The position numbers and the translations under genes were made by a program. The notes beneath the pieces are model-generated. The model saw only the letters and a program-made list of their open reading frames with translations. It was not told where the DNA came from and did not search any database. 44,268 nt of DNA from Ideonella sp. A 288 (GTDB taxonomy: Bacteria > Pseudomonadota > Gammaproteobacteria > Burkholderiales > Burkholderiaceae_C), in assembly GCF_002198735.1 (NCBI RefSeq), contig NZ_MWLO01000107.1, positions 1 to 44,268 of the forward strand, read 5' to 3'. This document shows, in pieces, positions 33,649 to 42,624 of the stretch (the first letter of the stretch is position 1; the number at the start of each line of letters is the position of its first letter).

Positions 33649-34560
33649 TCAGGGGGTCATCGCGGCGGCCAGCGCGGACAGCCCCTGCCACGACGCCTCC
33701 TGCGCGTCCACCACCGTGGCCTGCACGCCGCGGTGCGCCAGTGCGCGGCCGTAGCGCAGCGCCAGTGCATCGCTGCCCACCAGCACCACGGCCAGGCCGG
33801 GCGCGACGGCGCGGGCGCGCAGCTCCTCGCCGATCACCAGGCCCGACAGCAGGCTGGCCAGGGCCTCGGGTGGCCGCCGGTCGAACAGCCCCAGCGTGCG
33901 CACGCCGAACAGGTGGTGCAGCAGGCCGCCCGGCTGCTGCGCCCGCGCCACGCCCTCGTCGAAGGCCTCGGGCACGAGCGGCCCGTCGGCCTCGGGCAGG
34001 CCGCGCGCCAGGATCGAGTGCTGGCGGAACAGCGCATAGCACTCGCCCGTCATGTGCGTGGCGAAGTCGACCACGTGGCCGTCCCGCACCGTCACCCACT
34101 TGCTGTGCGTGCCGGGCAGCAGCACGGTGGCATCGCGCTGCTGCAATCGATGCAGGGCACCGAAGATCTGCACCTCCTCGCCGCGCATCACGTCGGGCCG
34201 GCCGTCGCGGTCGACCGACAGCCCCGGCACGATGGCCAGGCGCCCGGGCCGCAGCCAGTGCAGGTGCGCGGCCAGGTCGGGCAGCGCCGCCGGGCAGGCC
34301 ACGTAGGGCGCCTCGGCCCAGCCCTGGCGGCTGCCGACCATGCCCGCCATCAGGCCGGGCAGGTCGGGCCAGCGCTGCAGCCAGTCGCCGAAGGTCTGGT
34401 CGAACACGGCCGGCCAGCCGCCGGCCGGCACGGTGAGCAGGCCGCGCGGCGCGGCGCGCTCGTCGAGCACCCCGCCCTGCGCGTCCAGCAGCGCCCCGCG
34501 CAGCGACGAGGTGCCCCAGTCGACGGCGAGCCAGCGGGGGGCAATCGGCAAAGGTGTCAT
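33649..34560 (-). CDS. dgoK: 2-dehydro-3-deoxygalactonokinase
   Basis: A 303-residue sugar-acid kinase of the DgoK family. It has [17 protein letters not shown] at the N-terminus (phosphate-1 motif), [17 protein letters not shown], the family signature [12 protein letters not shown] and [12 protein letters not shown], and [17 protein letters not shown] near the C-terminus. It phosphorylates 2-dehydro-3-deoxygalactonate, feeding DgoA next door. The ATG at 34558-34560 lacks a Shine-Dalgarno; homology begins right after it. There is no galactonate dehydratase, dehydrogenase or transporter in the window, so the pathway is completed elsewhere. Divergent from the GNAT gene with only 44 bp between. 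Confidence 0.94.
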   Translation of the reverse strand: MTPLPIAPRWLAVDWGTSSLRGALLDAQGGVLDERAAPRGLLTVPAGGWPAVFDQTFGDWLQRWPDLPGLMAGMVGSRQGWAEAPYVACPAALPDLAAHLHWLRPGRLAIVPGLSVDRDGRPDVMRGEEVQIFGALHRLQQRDATVLLPGTHSKWVTVRDGHVVDFATHMTGECYALFRQHSILARGLPEADGPLVPEAFDEGVARAQQPGGLLHHLFGVRTLGLFDRRPPEALASLLSGLVIGEELRARAVAPGLAVVLVGSDALALRYGRALAHRGVQATVVDAQEASWQGLSALAAAMTP

Positions 34561-34604
34561 GGCAAGGGAGGGTGCCGGGGCATTGTGGCGGCACACTGCG
34601 GCCC

Positions 34605-35174
34605 ATGGCCAGCCACGACCCCCACCGAGCCGACGACGCGCCTGGCGCGCTCCCACCGGACGCCGCCGACGCGGCGGCCGAGCTCGGCCCCACGCTGCGC
34701 CCGTTGGGCGCCGACGAGGCCGACGCCGCCTCGGCCCTGGTGCAGGCCGGCTTCGACCACCTGGTGGCGTCCACCTGGTCGGCCGAGGCCTGCGTGCGCT
34801 TCCACCACGAGACCTCGCCGGCGGCGCTGCGCGAGGCCCTGGCCACACCGGCCCTGGCCCTGGGCGCGTTCGACGCCGGGGTCTTGCTCGGGGTGTTGCT
34901 GATGCGCCAGCCGGTGCGGCTGGACCTGCTCTTCGTCGATCCGACCGCGCTGCGACGCGGCATCGCGCGGCGGATGTGGGAGCAGGCACGGCAGCAACTG
35001 GAGGCGCGCTTCCCGCAGGTGACAACGGTCGAGCTCAATGCCACGCGGCCGGCGCTGCCGTTCTACCGCTCGGTGGGCTTCGTGCCGATCTCGCGCGAGT
35101 TCGAGCGCGGCGGCTGCCGCGCCACGCGCATGGCCTGCTGGCTGCCCGGCCGCGCACTGGGCGCCGAACTGTGA
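34605..35174 (+). CDS. GNAT family N-acetyltransferase
   Basis: A 189-residue protein with an Ala/Asp-rich N-terminal tail (about 1-30) and a GNAT core. Visible are RLDLLFVDPTALRRGIARRMW, with the acetyl-CoA-binding R/Q-x-x-G-x-G/A pattern (RRGIAR, about residue 122), and VELNATRPALPFYRSVGF, the typical beta5/alpha4 region. A longer in-frame start lies in the promoter area and is not preferred. The stop codon overlaps the GTG start of the next gene (GTGA), so the pair is translationally coupled. Substrate unknown. Confidence 0.88.
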   Translation: MASHDPHRADDAPGALPPDAADAAAELGPTLRPLGADEADAASALVQAGFDHLVASTWSAEACVRFHHETSPAALREALATPALALGAFDAGVLLGVLLMRQPVRLDLLFVDPTALRRGIARRMWEQARQQLEARFPQVTTVELNATRPALPFYRSVGFVPISREFERGGCRATRMACWLPGRALGAEL

Positions 35175-35626
35175 AGCGGCGTGCCGCCGCGTCGCCCGGC
35201 CGCGTGCCCCTGTCGCCGGCCCGCATCGCGCGGCTGGCCTGGGCCGCACCGACCACGCTGATCGGCCTGCTGGCCGCGGTGCCGATGTGGGGGCTGGGCG
35301 CGCGCGGGCGCCTCGTCGACGGCGTGCTCGAGCTCAGCGCGCGGCGCCCGGGCGCCGCGCTGCGGGCGCTGGCGCGCCACCTGCCCTTCGAGGCCATCAC
35401 GCTGGGGCACGTGGTGCTGGCCGTCGATGCGCGGGCCATGCGCCGCTGGCGCATGCACGAACGCGTCCACGTGCGGCAGGCCGAACGCTGGGGCCCGCTG
35501 TTCGTGCCGCTGTACCTCGGCGCCAGCGCGCTGTGCTGGCTGCGCGGGCGCGACGCCTACCGCGACAACCCCTTCGAACGCGAGGCCTTTGCCGTCGAGG
35601 ACCGCCGCAGCATCCGGGAATCCTGA
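35171..35626 (+). CDS. Small membrane protein with HExxH motif
   Basis: A 151-residue protein beginning with GTG overlapping the stop of the GNAT gene. The first TM lies about residues 22-43 (LAWAAPTTLIGLLAAVPMW), a second hydrophobic stretch about 108-124 (GPLFVPLYLGASALCWL). Between them is HERVH (96-100), a metalloprotease-type HExxH, and DNPFEREAF (132-140) supplies a possible third ligand (Glu136 or Glu138). HERVHVRQAERWGP is a recurrent pattern in conserved hypothetical proteins. It may be a minimal membrane zinc peptidase; catalysis is not established. Confidence 0.78.
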   Translation: MKRRAAASPGRVPLSPARIARLAWAAPTTLIGLLAAVPMWGLGARGRLVDGVLELSARRPGAALRALARHLPFEAITLGHVVLAVDARAMRRWRMHERVHVRQAERWGPLFVPLYLGASALCWLRGRDAYRDNPFEREAFAVEDRRSIRES

Positions 35627-35637
35627 ACGGATACCGG

Positions 35638-35659
35638 CCCTGCGACAACCCGTCGCGGG
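35638..35659 (+). terminator. Weak hairpin after the HExxH gene
   Basis: CCC-T-GCGAC (35638-35646) pairs with GTCGC-GGG (35652-35659) with one bulged T and a 5-nt loop, 11 bp after the stop codon. No T-run follows. Confidence 0.25.
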
Positions 35660-35728
35660 TGAATCAGCAGGCGCGCACGCACACCGCTCTGCGACACTCG
35701 ATCGACCCCCTCAACGCACGCGCCGACG

Positions 35729-37423
35729 ATGCCCGCGATCCCCATCCCACGCTTCGATCAGTTCTACCGCTACGCCGAACTGACGCGCCTGCTGCAGGAC
35801 TACGCCGACGCCCGACCCGACCTGATCGCCCTGAGCTCGCTGGGCAAGAGCCACGAGGGCCGCGAGATCTGGCTGGTCACCGTGACCAACACCGCCACCG
35901 GCGCCGACACCGACAAGCCCGGGTTCTGGATCGACGGCAACATCCACGCCGGCGAGCTGACGTCCAGCACCGCCTGCCTGTACTGGCTGCACCAGCTGGT
36001 GCTGGGGCACCGTTTCGACGACCGCATCACGCAGTTGCTGGACACCCGCGTCGTCTACATCTGTCCGCGCCTGAACCCCGATGGCGCCGAGCTGGCCATG
36101 GCCGACCGGCCCCGCCACATCCGCTCGTCGACCCGGCCCTATCCGTGGGACGAGGACCCGGTGGAAGGCCTCACCGTCGAGGACGTCGACGGCGATGGCC
36201 GCGTCCTTTACATGCGAATCCCCGACCCGCACGGCCCCTGGAAGTGCCATGTCGACGAGCCGCGGCTGATGGTGCCGCGCGAGCCCGGCGAGTTCGGCGG
36301 CCAGTACTACCGCGTGATGCCCGAGGGCACGCTCACGCAGTACGACGGCCTGCAGATCCAGGTGAACCCGAACCGCGAGGGCCTGGACCTGAACCGCAAC
36401 TTCCCGGCCTACTGGCGGCAGGAGTTCGAGCAGACCGGCGCCGGGCCCTACCCCACCAGCGAGCCCGAGGTGCGGGCCATGGTCGACTTCATCGTCAGGC
36501 ACCCGAACATCGGCGCCGGCGTCAGCTTCCACACGCACTCGGGCGTGATCCTGCGGCCCATGGGCACGCAGAGCGACGACGACATGACGCCCGAGGACCT
36601 GTGGATCTACAAGCGCCTGTCGGCGCTGGGCGAGAAGCTCACCGGCTACCCCGCCATCAGCATCTACCACGACTTCAAATATCACCCGAAGGAAGTGATC
36701 ACCGGCACCCAGGACTGGATGTACGAGCACCTGGGCTCGCTGTTCTGGACGGTGGAGATCTGGGCCCCCAACAAGGAGGCCGGCATCACCGACTACGACT
36801 GGATCCACTGGTACCGCGAGCACCCGGTCGAGGACGACCTGAAGCTGCTGAAGTGGAGCGACGAGCAGTGCGGCGGCCAGGCCCACGTCGACTGGTACCC
36901 TGTGGTGCACCCGCAGCTCGGCCGGGTGGAGTTCGGCGGCTGGGACCGCCTGAACTTCTGGCGCAACCCGCCGGTGCACCTGCGCGAGCGCGAGGTGGCC
37001 CGCTTCCCGGCCTGGCTGACGACGCTGGGCCTGAGCCTGCCCAAGCTCGAGGTGCTGCGCACCGAGGTGCGCGCGCTGGGCCCCGACACCTGGCGCGTGC
37101 GCTTCGCGGTGGCCAACGCCGGCTACCTGCCCTCGCACATCACGAAGCGCGCGCTCGAGCGCAAGACGGCGCGCGGCGTGGTATTCGAGATGCACCTGCC
37201 GCCCGGCGTGAGCCTGGTCAGCGGCACCGCGCGCATCGTCGGCCCGCAGCTCGACGGCCATGCGCCGAAGAGTTCGCTGCAGGCCTTCCTGCCCAACCGC
37301 CAGGTGACGGCCGACCGCGCCGTGGCCGAGTGGGTGGTGCGCGCGCCGCACGGCACCCGCATCGCGCTGACCGCCTCGGCCGACCGCGCCGGCACGGTGC
37401 GCACCGAGATCAGCCTCGACTGA
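35729..37423 (+). CDS. M14 family zinc carboxypeptidase
   Basis: A 564-residue protein with an M14 carboxypeptidase domain in the first two thirds. The zinc ligands are HxxE in GNIHAGELTSS (His73, Glu76) and His268 in VSFHTHSG; the catalytic glutamate is probably Glu343 in TVEIWAPNKEAG. LNPDGAELAM (substrate pocket) and GLDLNRNFPAYW are typical. A beta-rich C-terminal domain (about 430-564) follows, common in larger M14 proteins. No signal peptide is seen, so it is probably cytoplasmic. Substrate not predictable. ATG at 35729; no strong Shine-Dalgarno. Confidence 0.92.
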   Translation: MPAIPIPRFDQFYRYAELTRLLQDYADARPDLIALSSLGKSHEGREIWLVTVTNTATGADTDKPGFWIDGNIHAGELTSSTACLYWLHQLVLGHRFDDRITQLLDTRVVYICPRLNPDGAELAMADRPRHIRSSTRPYPWDEDPVEGLTVEDVDGDGRVLYMRIPDPHGPWKCHVDEPRLMVPREPGEFGGQYYRVMPEGTLTQYDGLQIQVNPNREGLDLNRNFPAYWRQEFEQTGAGPYPTSEPEVRAMVDFIVRHPNIGAGVSFHTHSGVILRPMGTQSDDDMTPEDLWIYKRLSALGEKLTGYPAISIYHDFKYHPKEVITGTQDWMYEHLGSLFWTVEIWAPNKEAGITDYDWIHWYREHPVEDDLKLLKWSDEQCGGQAHVDWYPVVHPQLGRVEFGGWDRLNFWRNPPVHLREREVARFPAWLTTLGLSLPKLEVLRTEVRALGPDTWRVRFAVANAGYLPSHITKRALERKTARGVVFEMHLPPGVSLVSGTARIVGPQLDGHAPKSSLQAFLPNRQVTADRAVAEWVVRAPHGTRIALTASADRAGTVRTEISLD

Positions 37424-37436
37424 AGGCCCGTGGGGG

Positions 37437-38258
37437 TCAGTCGCGCCGCAGCATCCAGCGGCGCCGGGCCACCAGCACCACCAGGCCCAGCGCCAGCAGC
37501 CATTCGGCGCGGGGCTCGGGCACCGGCGACGGCGGCGTGACGGGGTCGACGACCAGCGGCCGCACGCCCGTGCCGGGGTCGCCGAAACCGGCACCCAGCG
37601 TGGGCACCGCCGAGACCATCGGCCACCAGGGTGCCGGGTCGGCCGCCGCGGCCACCACCGACGGCATGGTCGGCGCCGCCGTCTGGCCGATGAAGCTGGT
37701 GGGCGCCTCCACCGCGGGCACCACGGGCGGCGGCGCTGCGGCCACCACGGCCGGGTCGGTCAGCACGCCGCCGGCCGGCGAGACTTCGAGCACCGGCACG
37801 CCAGCGCCGCCGGGCGTGCCGCCACCGCCGCCCCGGGCGGCCATGGCCGGCGCCGGGGCCTGCCGCACGATGCGCGAAACATTGCGGCACACCGTGGGCA
37901 CCAGGATGCAGTGGCCGCTCTCGCAGTAGACCAGGCCGCGCTCCTGCATGGCGTCGGTCCAGCCCGCGCGGCTGACGGTGCGGCAGACCTGGCCGTTGGC
38001 GAAGTGCATGTCGCGGATGTCGGCGCCATAGGTGGCCTTGCCGACCAGCGCATCGCGGCGGATCGAGACGATCTCGTCGTAGGCCCTGCGGCCCATGCGC
38101 GCCTTGAGCCGCTCGCGCACCGGGCGGGGGATGTCGGTGTAGCGGTCGACCGCCGCCACCACGTCGCCCATGAACGGCCGGTGCCCCGGCCTGTCCCAGG
38201 AGCAATCGGGCGTGACCGCGGAGGCGGCCACCAACAGGGAGGCAAAGGCGAGCGACAT
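37437..38258 (-). CDS. MHFG-type PEP-CTERM protein
   Basis: A 273-residue exported protein. A short hydrophobic signal (MSLAFASLLVAASAVTP) leads to a domain about residues 18-125 with paired cysteines and the IRDMHFANGQVC segment that marks the MHFG PEP-CTERM group. A long Pro/Ala/Gly-rich linker (about 130-240) follows, then VPEPRAEW, a hydrophobic helix and a basic RRRWMLRRD end: the exosortase signal. The N-region has no positive charge, so a start slightly upstream at a non-ATG codon is possible. It lies 139 bp downstream of the hybrid kinase on the same strand. Role unknown. Confidence 0.88.
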   Translation of the reverse strand: MSLAFASLLVAASAVTPDCSWDRPGHRPFMGDVVAAVDRYTDIPRPVRERLKARMGRRAYDEIVSIRRDALVGKATYGADIRDMHFANGQVCRTVSRAGWTDAMQERGLVYCESGHCILVPTVCRNVSRIVRQAPAPAMAARGGGGGTPGGAGVPVLEVSPAGGVLTDPAVVAAAPPPVVPAVEAPTSFIGQTAAPTMPSVVAAAADPAPWWPMVSAVPTLGAGFGDPGTGVRPLVVDPVTPPSPVPEPRAEWLLALGLVVLVARRRWMLRRD

Positions 38259-38397
38259 CGACAGGCAGCTTACTACGGCTACTAACGGTGCCGGACATCC
38301 GGCACGCCTCCCGACTGTACCAACCGGCGACCCGCCCCGCGAGGCGCCACCCCCGCGAACGCAGGACGGAGCGACGTGCGCGATGTCACGTGAGGTC

Positions 38398-41300
38398 TCA
38401 GGACAACACCCGCCGCAGCGCCTGCCGCAGCCGGTCGGACTCGATCGGCTTGGTGACGAAGTCGTTCATGCCGATGGCCAGGGCCCGCTCGCGCTCGGAC
38501 ACCAGCGCCGCGGCAGTGAGCGCGATCACCGGCAATCGGCGGGCATCCCAGCGTTCGCGCAATCGGCGCGTGGCCTCGTAGCCGCTCATCCCGGGCATCT
38601 GCACGTCCATCAGCACGGCGTCGAAAGGCCGCCCTTCGGCCACGCTGCGCTCGACCGCCTCGATGGCCTGCGCACCGTCCTCGGCCTGGGCCACGACGAT
38701 GCCCCACTGCTCGAGCAGCGCCACGCCGATCATCATGTTGACGGCGTTGTCCTCGACCAGCAGCACGTGCGCGCCGCGCAGCGCGTCGTGGTCGAGCGCC
38801 CCGTGGGTGGAGGCCGCCTCCTCGGCCGAGACCGGTGGCAGCGGCAGCTCGGCGTGGAAGCAGCTGCCGCGGCCGGCCTGGCTGTCCAGGCCCACGGTGC
38901 CACCCATCAGGTGGGCCAGCTCGCGGCAGATCGACAGGCCCAGCCCGGTGCCACCGAAGCGCCGGGTGATGGACTCGTCGGCCTGCGTGAAAGGCTTGAA
39001 CAGCCGCGCCTGGGTGGCCGCATCGATGCCGGGCCCGGTGTCGCAGACCTCGAAGCGGATGCGGTCGCCGTCGAGGCAGCGGGCGCTCAGGCTGACGCGG
39101 CCCTGCGGCGTGAACTTCAGTGCGTTGTGCAGGTAGTTGGCCAGGATCTGGCGCACCCGCAACGCGTCGCCCTGCACCAGCTCGGGCAGGTGCGGGTCGA
39201 GCGCCATCTCGAAGGCCAGGTCGTGGCTGTGTGCCAGCGAGGCATAGGCGCGGTGCAGCGAATGCAGCAGGGCCGGTAGGTCGAAGGGCGCGCTGTCCAC
39301 CTCGAGACGGCCGGCCTCGATCTTGGACAGGTCGAGGATGTCGGAGATGATCATCGACAGGGTCTCGGCGCTGTCGCCGATCTGTTCGAGGTACTGGTGC
39401 ATGCGCTCGGGTTCGACGCCGGGCTGGCGGGCCAGCCGGGCCAGGCCCACCAGGCCGTTGAGCGGCGTGCGGATCTCGTGGCTGGTGTTGGCCAGGAAGG
39501 CGCTTTTGGCGCGGTTGGCGGCTTCGGCGGCGTCGCGGGCGCGGGCCAGTTCGGCCTCGGCCTGGCGCTGGGCGGTCACGTCCTCGGCGATCCAGATCGT
39601 GCCGCCCGACGACGGGTGCTGCGGATCGATGGCCTTGGCTCGCATGCGCGCCAGGAAGGTGCTGCCGTCGCAGCGGCGCGCGATGCGCTCGATCTCGACC
39701 TGCTCGCCGTGGCGCAGCGCCGGGCCCAGTTCGGCGCCCACCGCTTCGTAGTCGGCATCGCTGGACCACACCACCCGCGCCGACTGGCCCACCAGCTGCC
39801 CGGGTGGCCAGCCGTACATCTGCTCGAAGCGTGGGTTGACCATCACGAAGCGGCGCTGGCGGGTGTGCGCCAGCCCCACCGACGCGTTGGCCATGATGGC
39901 CTCGCGCTCGATGCGGTCGCGGTTGGCCTCGGACATGTCGCGCGCGTTGATCACGAGATAGGGCCGACCCTCGCGGATGAAGCGCGACGCCGACACCAGC
40001 ATCGGCAGGCGGTGGCCGTCGCGGTGCACGAAGCTCACCGCCACGTCGGTCACCGAATCGCTCTGCGTCAGCGCGGCCACCAGGCGCTCGCGGTCTTCCA
40101 GCGAGCCCCAGATGCCCAGCTCGTGGGCGGTGCGGCCGATCACCTGGCCGGCCTCGTAGCCGGCCAGCCGCGTGAAGCTCTCGTTGACCATCTCGTAGCG
40201 GCCGGTGTCCAGGTCGGTGAGCGTGATGACATCGGGGCTCATCGACACCACCTGGCGCAGCAGCTGCTCGGACCGCTGCTGCGCGGCCGCTGCGGCGTGC
40301 TGGGCCGTCTCGTCGATGAAGATCGACAGCGTGGCCGGCTGGTTGCCGATGTCGGCGCGCACCCCGGTGGCCTTGACCACCAGGGCACGGCCGTCTCGCG
40401 TGACCAGGCGATAGGTGGCCAGCGGCAAGGCCTCGCCCAGCGGCAGGTCGGTGAGTGGCGCCATGCGGCGATCGAACTCGGCCTTGTCGCCGGAGGCGTT
40501 GAGCATGTGCAGGGGCAGGCCCGCCATGCCGTCGCCCACGTCGAAGCCGAACAAGGTGGCCGCGGCCTCGTTGGCGTCGATGATGGTGCCGCGGTGGTGC
40601 AGCACCATGGGCGTGGGGGTGCGGCGGAACAGGTCGCGGTAGCGCAGCTCGGTGTCGATGAGGGCCTCGCGCGCACGGTGCTCTGCGGTGACATCGCGGG
40701 CCACGCCCCAATAACCGGTGAACTGGCGGGCAGCATCGAAGCGCGGCTCGCCGCTGATCAGCAGACGCTGCTCCGGCACGCCGGGCCGGCGCCACCACAT
40801 CGGGGCGTCGCGCACCGGTTCGCGGGCCTGCATCTGGGCGCGCAGGCGATCGCCCACCCCGGGCTCGAACTGCAGATGCGGGCTGTCCCAGGGCGCGACC
40901 TGGCTGCGCAGTTCGAGTGGCATGAACTCGGCCGAGACGCTGCGGCGCGAGACATGGCAGATGCGCAACTGCTCGTCGGTTTCCCAGTAGGCCGCGGCGG
41001 CGATGCCGAGCAGGTCGCGGAAGCGCTCCTCGCGCTCGCGCGATTCGCGCACATGGGCCCGCACCAGCGCCGCCAGCATCAACCCGGCACCGGCGCCGAA
41101 CAGGATCGCCGCCCACTGCACCGCCGTGCGCGCCAGCAGCGGCGCATGACCCGGCCCGACGAAGGCCGGCACCAGGCCCGTCGCCTCGGCCAGGCCGAAT
41201 CCGCCCACCAGGACCAGCGAAGCCAGCGTGGCGACCACGGCATCGCGTCGGCGGGCCACCGTGCAGGTCATGCAGCACAGCACGCCCAGGAAGTACAGGC

Positions 41301-41601
41301 CCGGCGTGCGCAGGCCCCAACCGGTGGTCAGCCCTGCCGAACCGATGACGGCCAGCGTCAACAGCAGCAGGGGCAGCATCACCGCCTGCGCGCGCGGCAG
41401 GCTCAGGCGCATCGCGAGCAGGCTGGCCACGCCGATCACGCCGTACGCCGCCATCAAGGCGCCGCGCACGGCCGGGCTCAGCGTGGCGGTGGCCAGCGCC
41501 AGGTTGAAGGCGGCCACCACCGACCCTGCCGCGGCGAACCCGAAGACCGCGCGCAGCGTGGCGGCAATCAGGAGCCGGGGGTTGGACGGGATCGGCGACA
41601 T
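38398..41601 (-). CDS. Hybrid sensor histidine kinase with multiple PAS domains and receiver
   Basis: A 1067-residue membrane sensor kinase. The N-terminal 195 residues contain about six hydrophobic helices. They are followed by a series of PAS/PAC-type modules (about 215-670; e.g. FTGYWGVARDVTAEHRA, VINARDMSEANR, IWIAEDVTAQRQAEAEL). The HisKA motif is NTSHEIRTPLNG with His about 707, the HATPase has NALKFTPQG, DTGPGI and FGGTGLGLSI, and the C-terminal receiver has LLVEDNAVN, phospho-acceptor Asp about 998 in VLMDVQMPGMSG, and the terminal lysine in DFVTKPI. There is no Hpt domain. The ATG at 41599-41601 is chosen over an upstream TTG. The output partner is not encoded nearby. Confidence 0.95.
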   Translation of the reverse strand: MSPIPSNPRLLIAATLRAVFGFAAAGSVVAAFNLALATATLSPAVRGALMAAYGVIGVASLLAMRLSLPRAQAVMLPLLLLTLAVIGSAGLTTGWGLRTPGLYFLGVLCCMTCTVARRRDAVVATLASLVLVGGFGLAEATGLVPAFVGPGHAPLLARTAVQWAAILFGAGAGLMLAALVRAHVRESREREERFRDLLGIAAAAYWETDEQLRICHVSRRSVSAEFMPLELRSQVAPWDSPHLQFEPGVGDRLRAQMQAREPVRDAPMWWRRPGVPEQRLLISGEPRFDAARQFTGYWGVARDVTAEHRAREALIDTELRYRDLFRRTPTPMVLHHRGTIIDANEAAATLFGFDVGDGMAGLPLHMLNASGDKAEFDRRMAPLTDLPLGEALPLATYRLVTRDGRALVVKATGVRADIGNQPATLSIFIDETAQHAAAAAQQRSEQLLRQVVSMSPDVITLTDLDTGRYEMVNESFTRLAGYEAGQVIGRTAHELGIWGSLEDRERLVAALTQSDSVTDVAVSFVHRDGHRLPMLVSASRFIREGRPYLVINARDMSEANRDRIEREAIMANASVGLAHTRQRRFVMVNPRFEQMYGWPPGQLVGQSARVVWSSDADYEAVGAELGPALRHGEQVEIERIARRCDGSTFLARMRAKAIDPQHPSSGGTIWIAEDVTAQRQAEAELARARDAAEAANRAKSAFLANTSHEIRTPLNGLVGLARLARQPGVEPERMHQYLEQIGDSAETLSMIISDILDLSKIEAGRLEVDSAPFDLPALLHSLHRAYASLAHSHDLAFEMALDPHLPELVQGDALRVRQILANYLHNALKFTPQGRVSLSARCLDGDRIRFEVCDTGPGIDAATQARLFKPFTQADESITRRFGGTGLGLSICRELAHLMGGTVGLDSQAGRGSCFHAELPLPPVSAEEAASTHGALDHDALRGAHVLLVEDNAVNMMIGVALLEQWGIVVAQAEDGAQAIEAVERSVAEGRPFDAVLMDVQMPGMSGYEATRRLRERWDARRLPVIALTAAALVSERERALAIGMNDFVTKPIESDRLRQALRRVLS

Positions 41602-41706
41602 GGGCGAAGGCCTGGCGAAGCGGCAGTGTCGCAGCAAGTGCCTGGGCTGTGGGCGGCGGCAAGGCTGGGTCGGCGGCGCCGGGGACCGCCCCTGCCGGGC
41701 GCCAGA

Positions 41707-42543
41707 TCAGGTTGGCGGCCGGGCGGCAGCCAGTTCGCGCCGGGTGGCCTGGGCGACAGCGCGCGCCGCGCTGGCGAAATCGTTGCCCGACGAGGCATAC
41801 AGCACCGCACGTGATGAGTTGACGATGATCGGCCCGGTGGTGCGCCCGCCTTCGGCGCGCCAGCCGCCGCGCACGGTGGACGCCGCATCGCCACCCTGCG
41901 CGCCGACGCCGGGGATCAGCAGCGGCAGCGTCGGCGCCAGCGCGCGCACCTGGGCGATCTCCTCGGGGAAGGTGGCACCGACCACCAGGCCCAGCCGCCC
42001 GCTGCGGTTCCAGTCGCCCGCGGCCAGCCGGGCGATGCGCTCGAAGACGCGCTCGCCGCCCTCCAGCCGCTGCGCCTGCAGGTCGCTGCCGCCGGGGTTG
42101 GACGTGCGGCACAGCAGGATCAGGCCCTTGCCGTCGTGGCGAAGGTAGGGCTCGATCGAGTCGAAGCCCATGAAGGGCGACAGCGTCACCGCATCGGCCT
42201 GGTAGCGCACGAAGGCCTCGCGGGCGTACTGCTCGGCGGTGGCGCCGATGTCGCCGCGCTTGGCGTCGAGGATCACCGGCACGCCCGGCGCCACGCGGCG
42301 GATGTGGGCCATCAGCTGCTCGAGCTGCGCCTCGGCGCGGTGCGCGGCAAAGTAGGCGATCTGCGGCTTGAAGGCGATCACCAGGTCCTTGGTGGCGTCG
42401 ACGATGGCGGCGCAAAAATCGAAGATGCGGTCGGCATCGCCCTTCCACGCCCCGGGGAACTTCGACGGCTCGGGGTCGAGCCCCACGCACAGCATCGAGT
42501 CGTGCAGGCGCTCGGCATCGGCGAGCATGTCATTGAAGTTCAT
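41707..42543 (-). CDS. pyrF: Orotidine 5'-phosphate decarboxylase (type 2)
   Basis: A 278-residue OMP decarboxylase, converting OMP to UMP, the last step of de novo pyrimidine synthesis. LCVGLDPEPSKFPG near the N-terminus and the catalytic loop LDAKRGDIGATAEQYA (Asp93, Lys95, Asp98) are typical of the longer type 2 PyrF family. NSSRAVLYAS near the C-terminus binds the phosphate. The ATG at 42541-42543 lacks a clear Shine-Dalgarno. It lies 81 bp from the divergent aminopeptidase gene and 105 bp upstream of the sensor kinase on the same strand. Confidence 0.97.
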   Translation of the reverse strand: MNFNDMLADAERLHDSMLCVGLDPEPSKFPGAWKGDADRIFDFCAAIVDATKDLVIAFKPQIAYFAAHRAEAQLEQLMAHIRRVAPGVPVILDAKRGDIGATAEQYAREAFVRYQADAVTLSPFMGFDSIEPYLRHDGKGLILLCRTSNPGGSDLQAQRLEGGERVFERIARLAAGDWNRSGRLGLVVGATFPEEIAQVRALAPTLPLLIPGVGAQGGDAASTVRGGWRAEGGRTTGPIIVNSSRAVLYASSGNDFASAARAVAQATRRELAAARPPT

Positions 42544-42624
42544 GATGGGGCGCTCGGGGCTGGGGCGGTGGCGCCATTCTGCCCGCGCACAATGCGGGCT
42601 CTCCGGCCGACCACCGCCCGCACC

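Noticed and set aside
39397-41814. 805-residue open frame on the plus strand opposite the kinase
   Set aside because: Antisense shadow with His/Gln/Arg-rich sequence and no domain.
38282-42490. 1402-residue open frame on the minus strand
   Set aside because: Out-of-frame shadow of the sensor kinase and pyrF; composition is Arg/Gly/Ala-rich and shows no domain.
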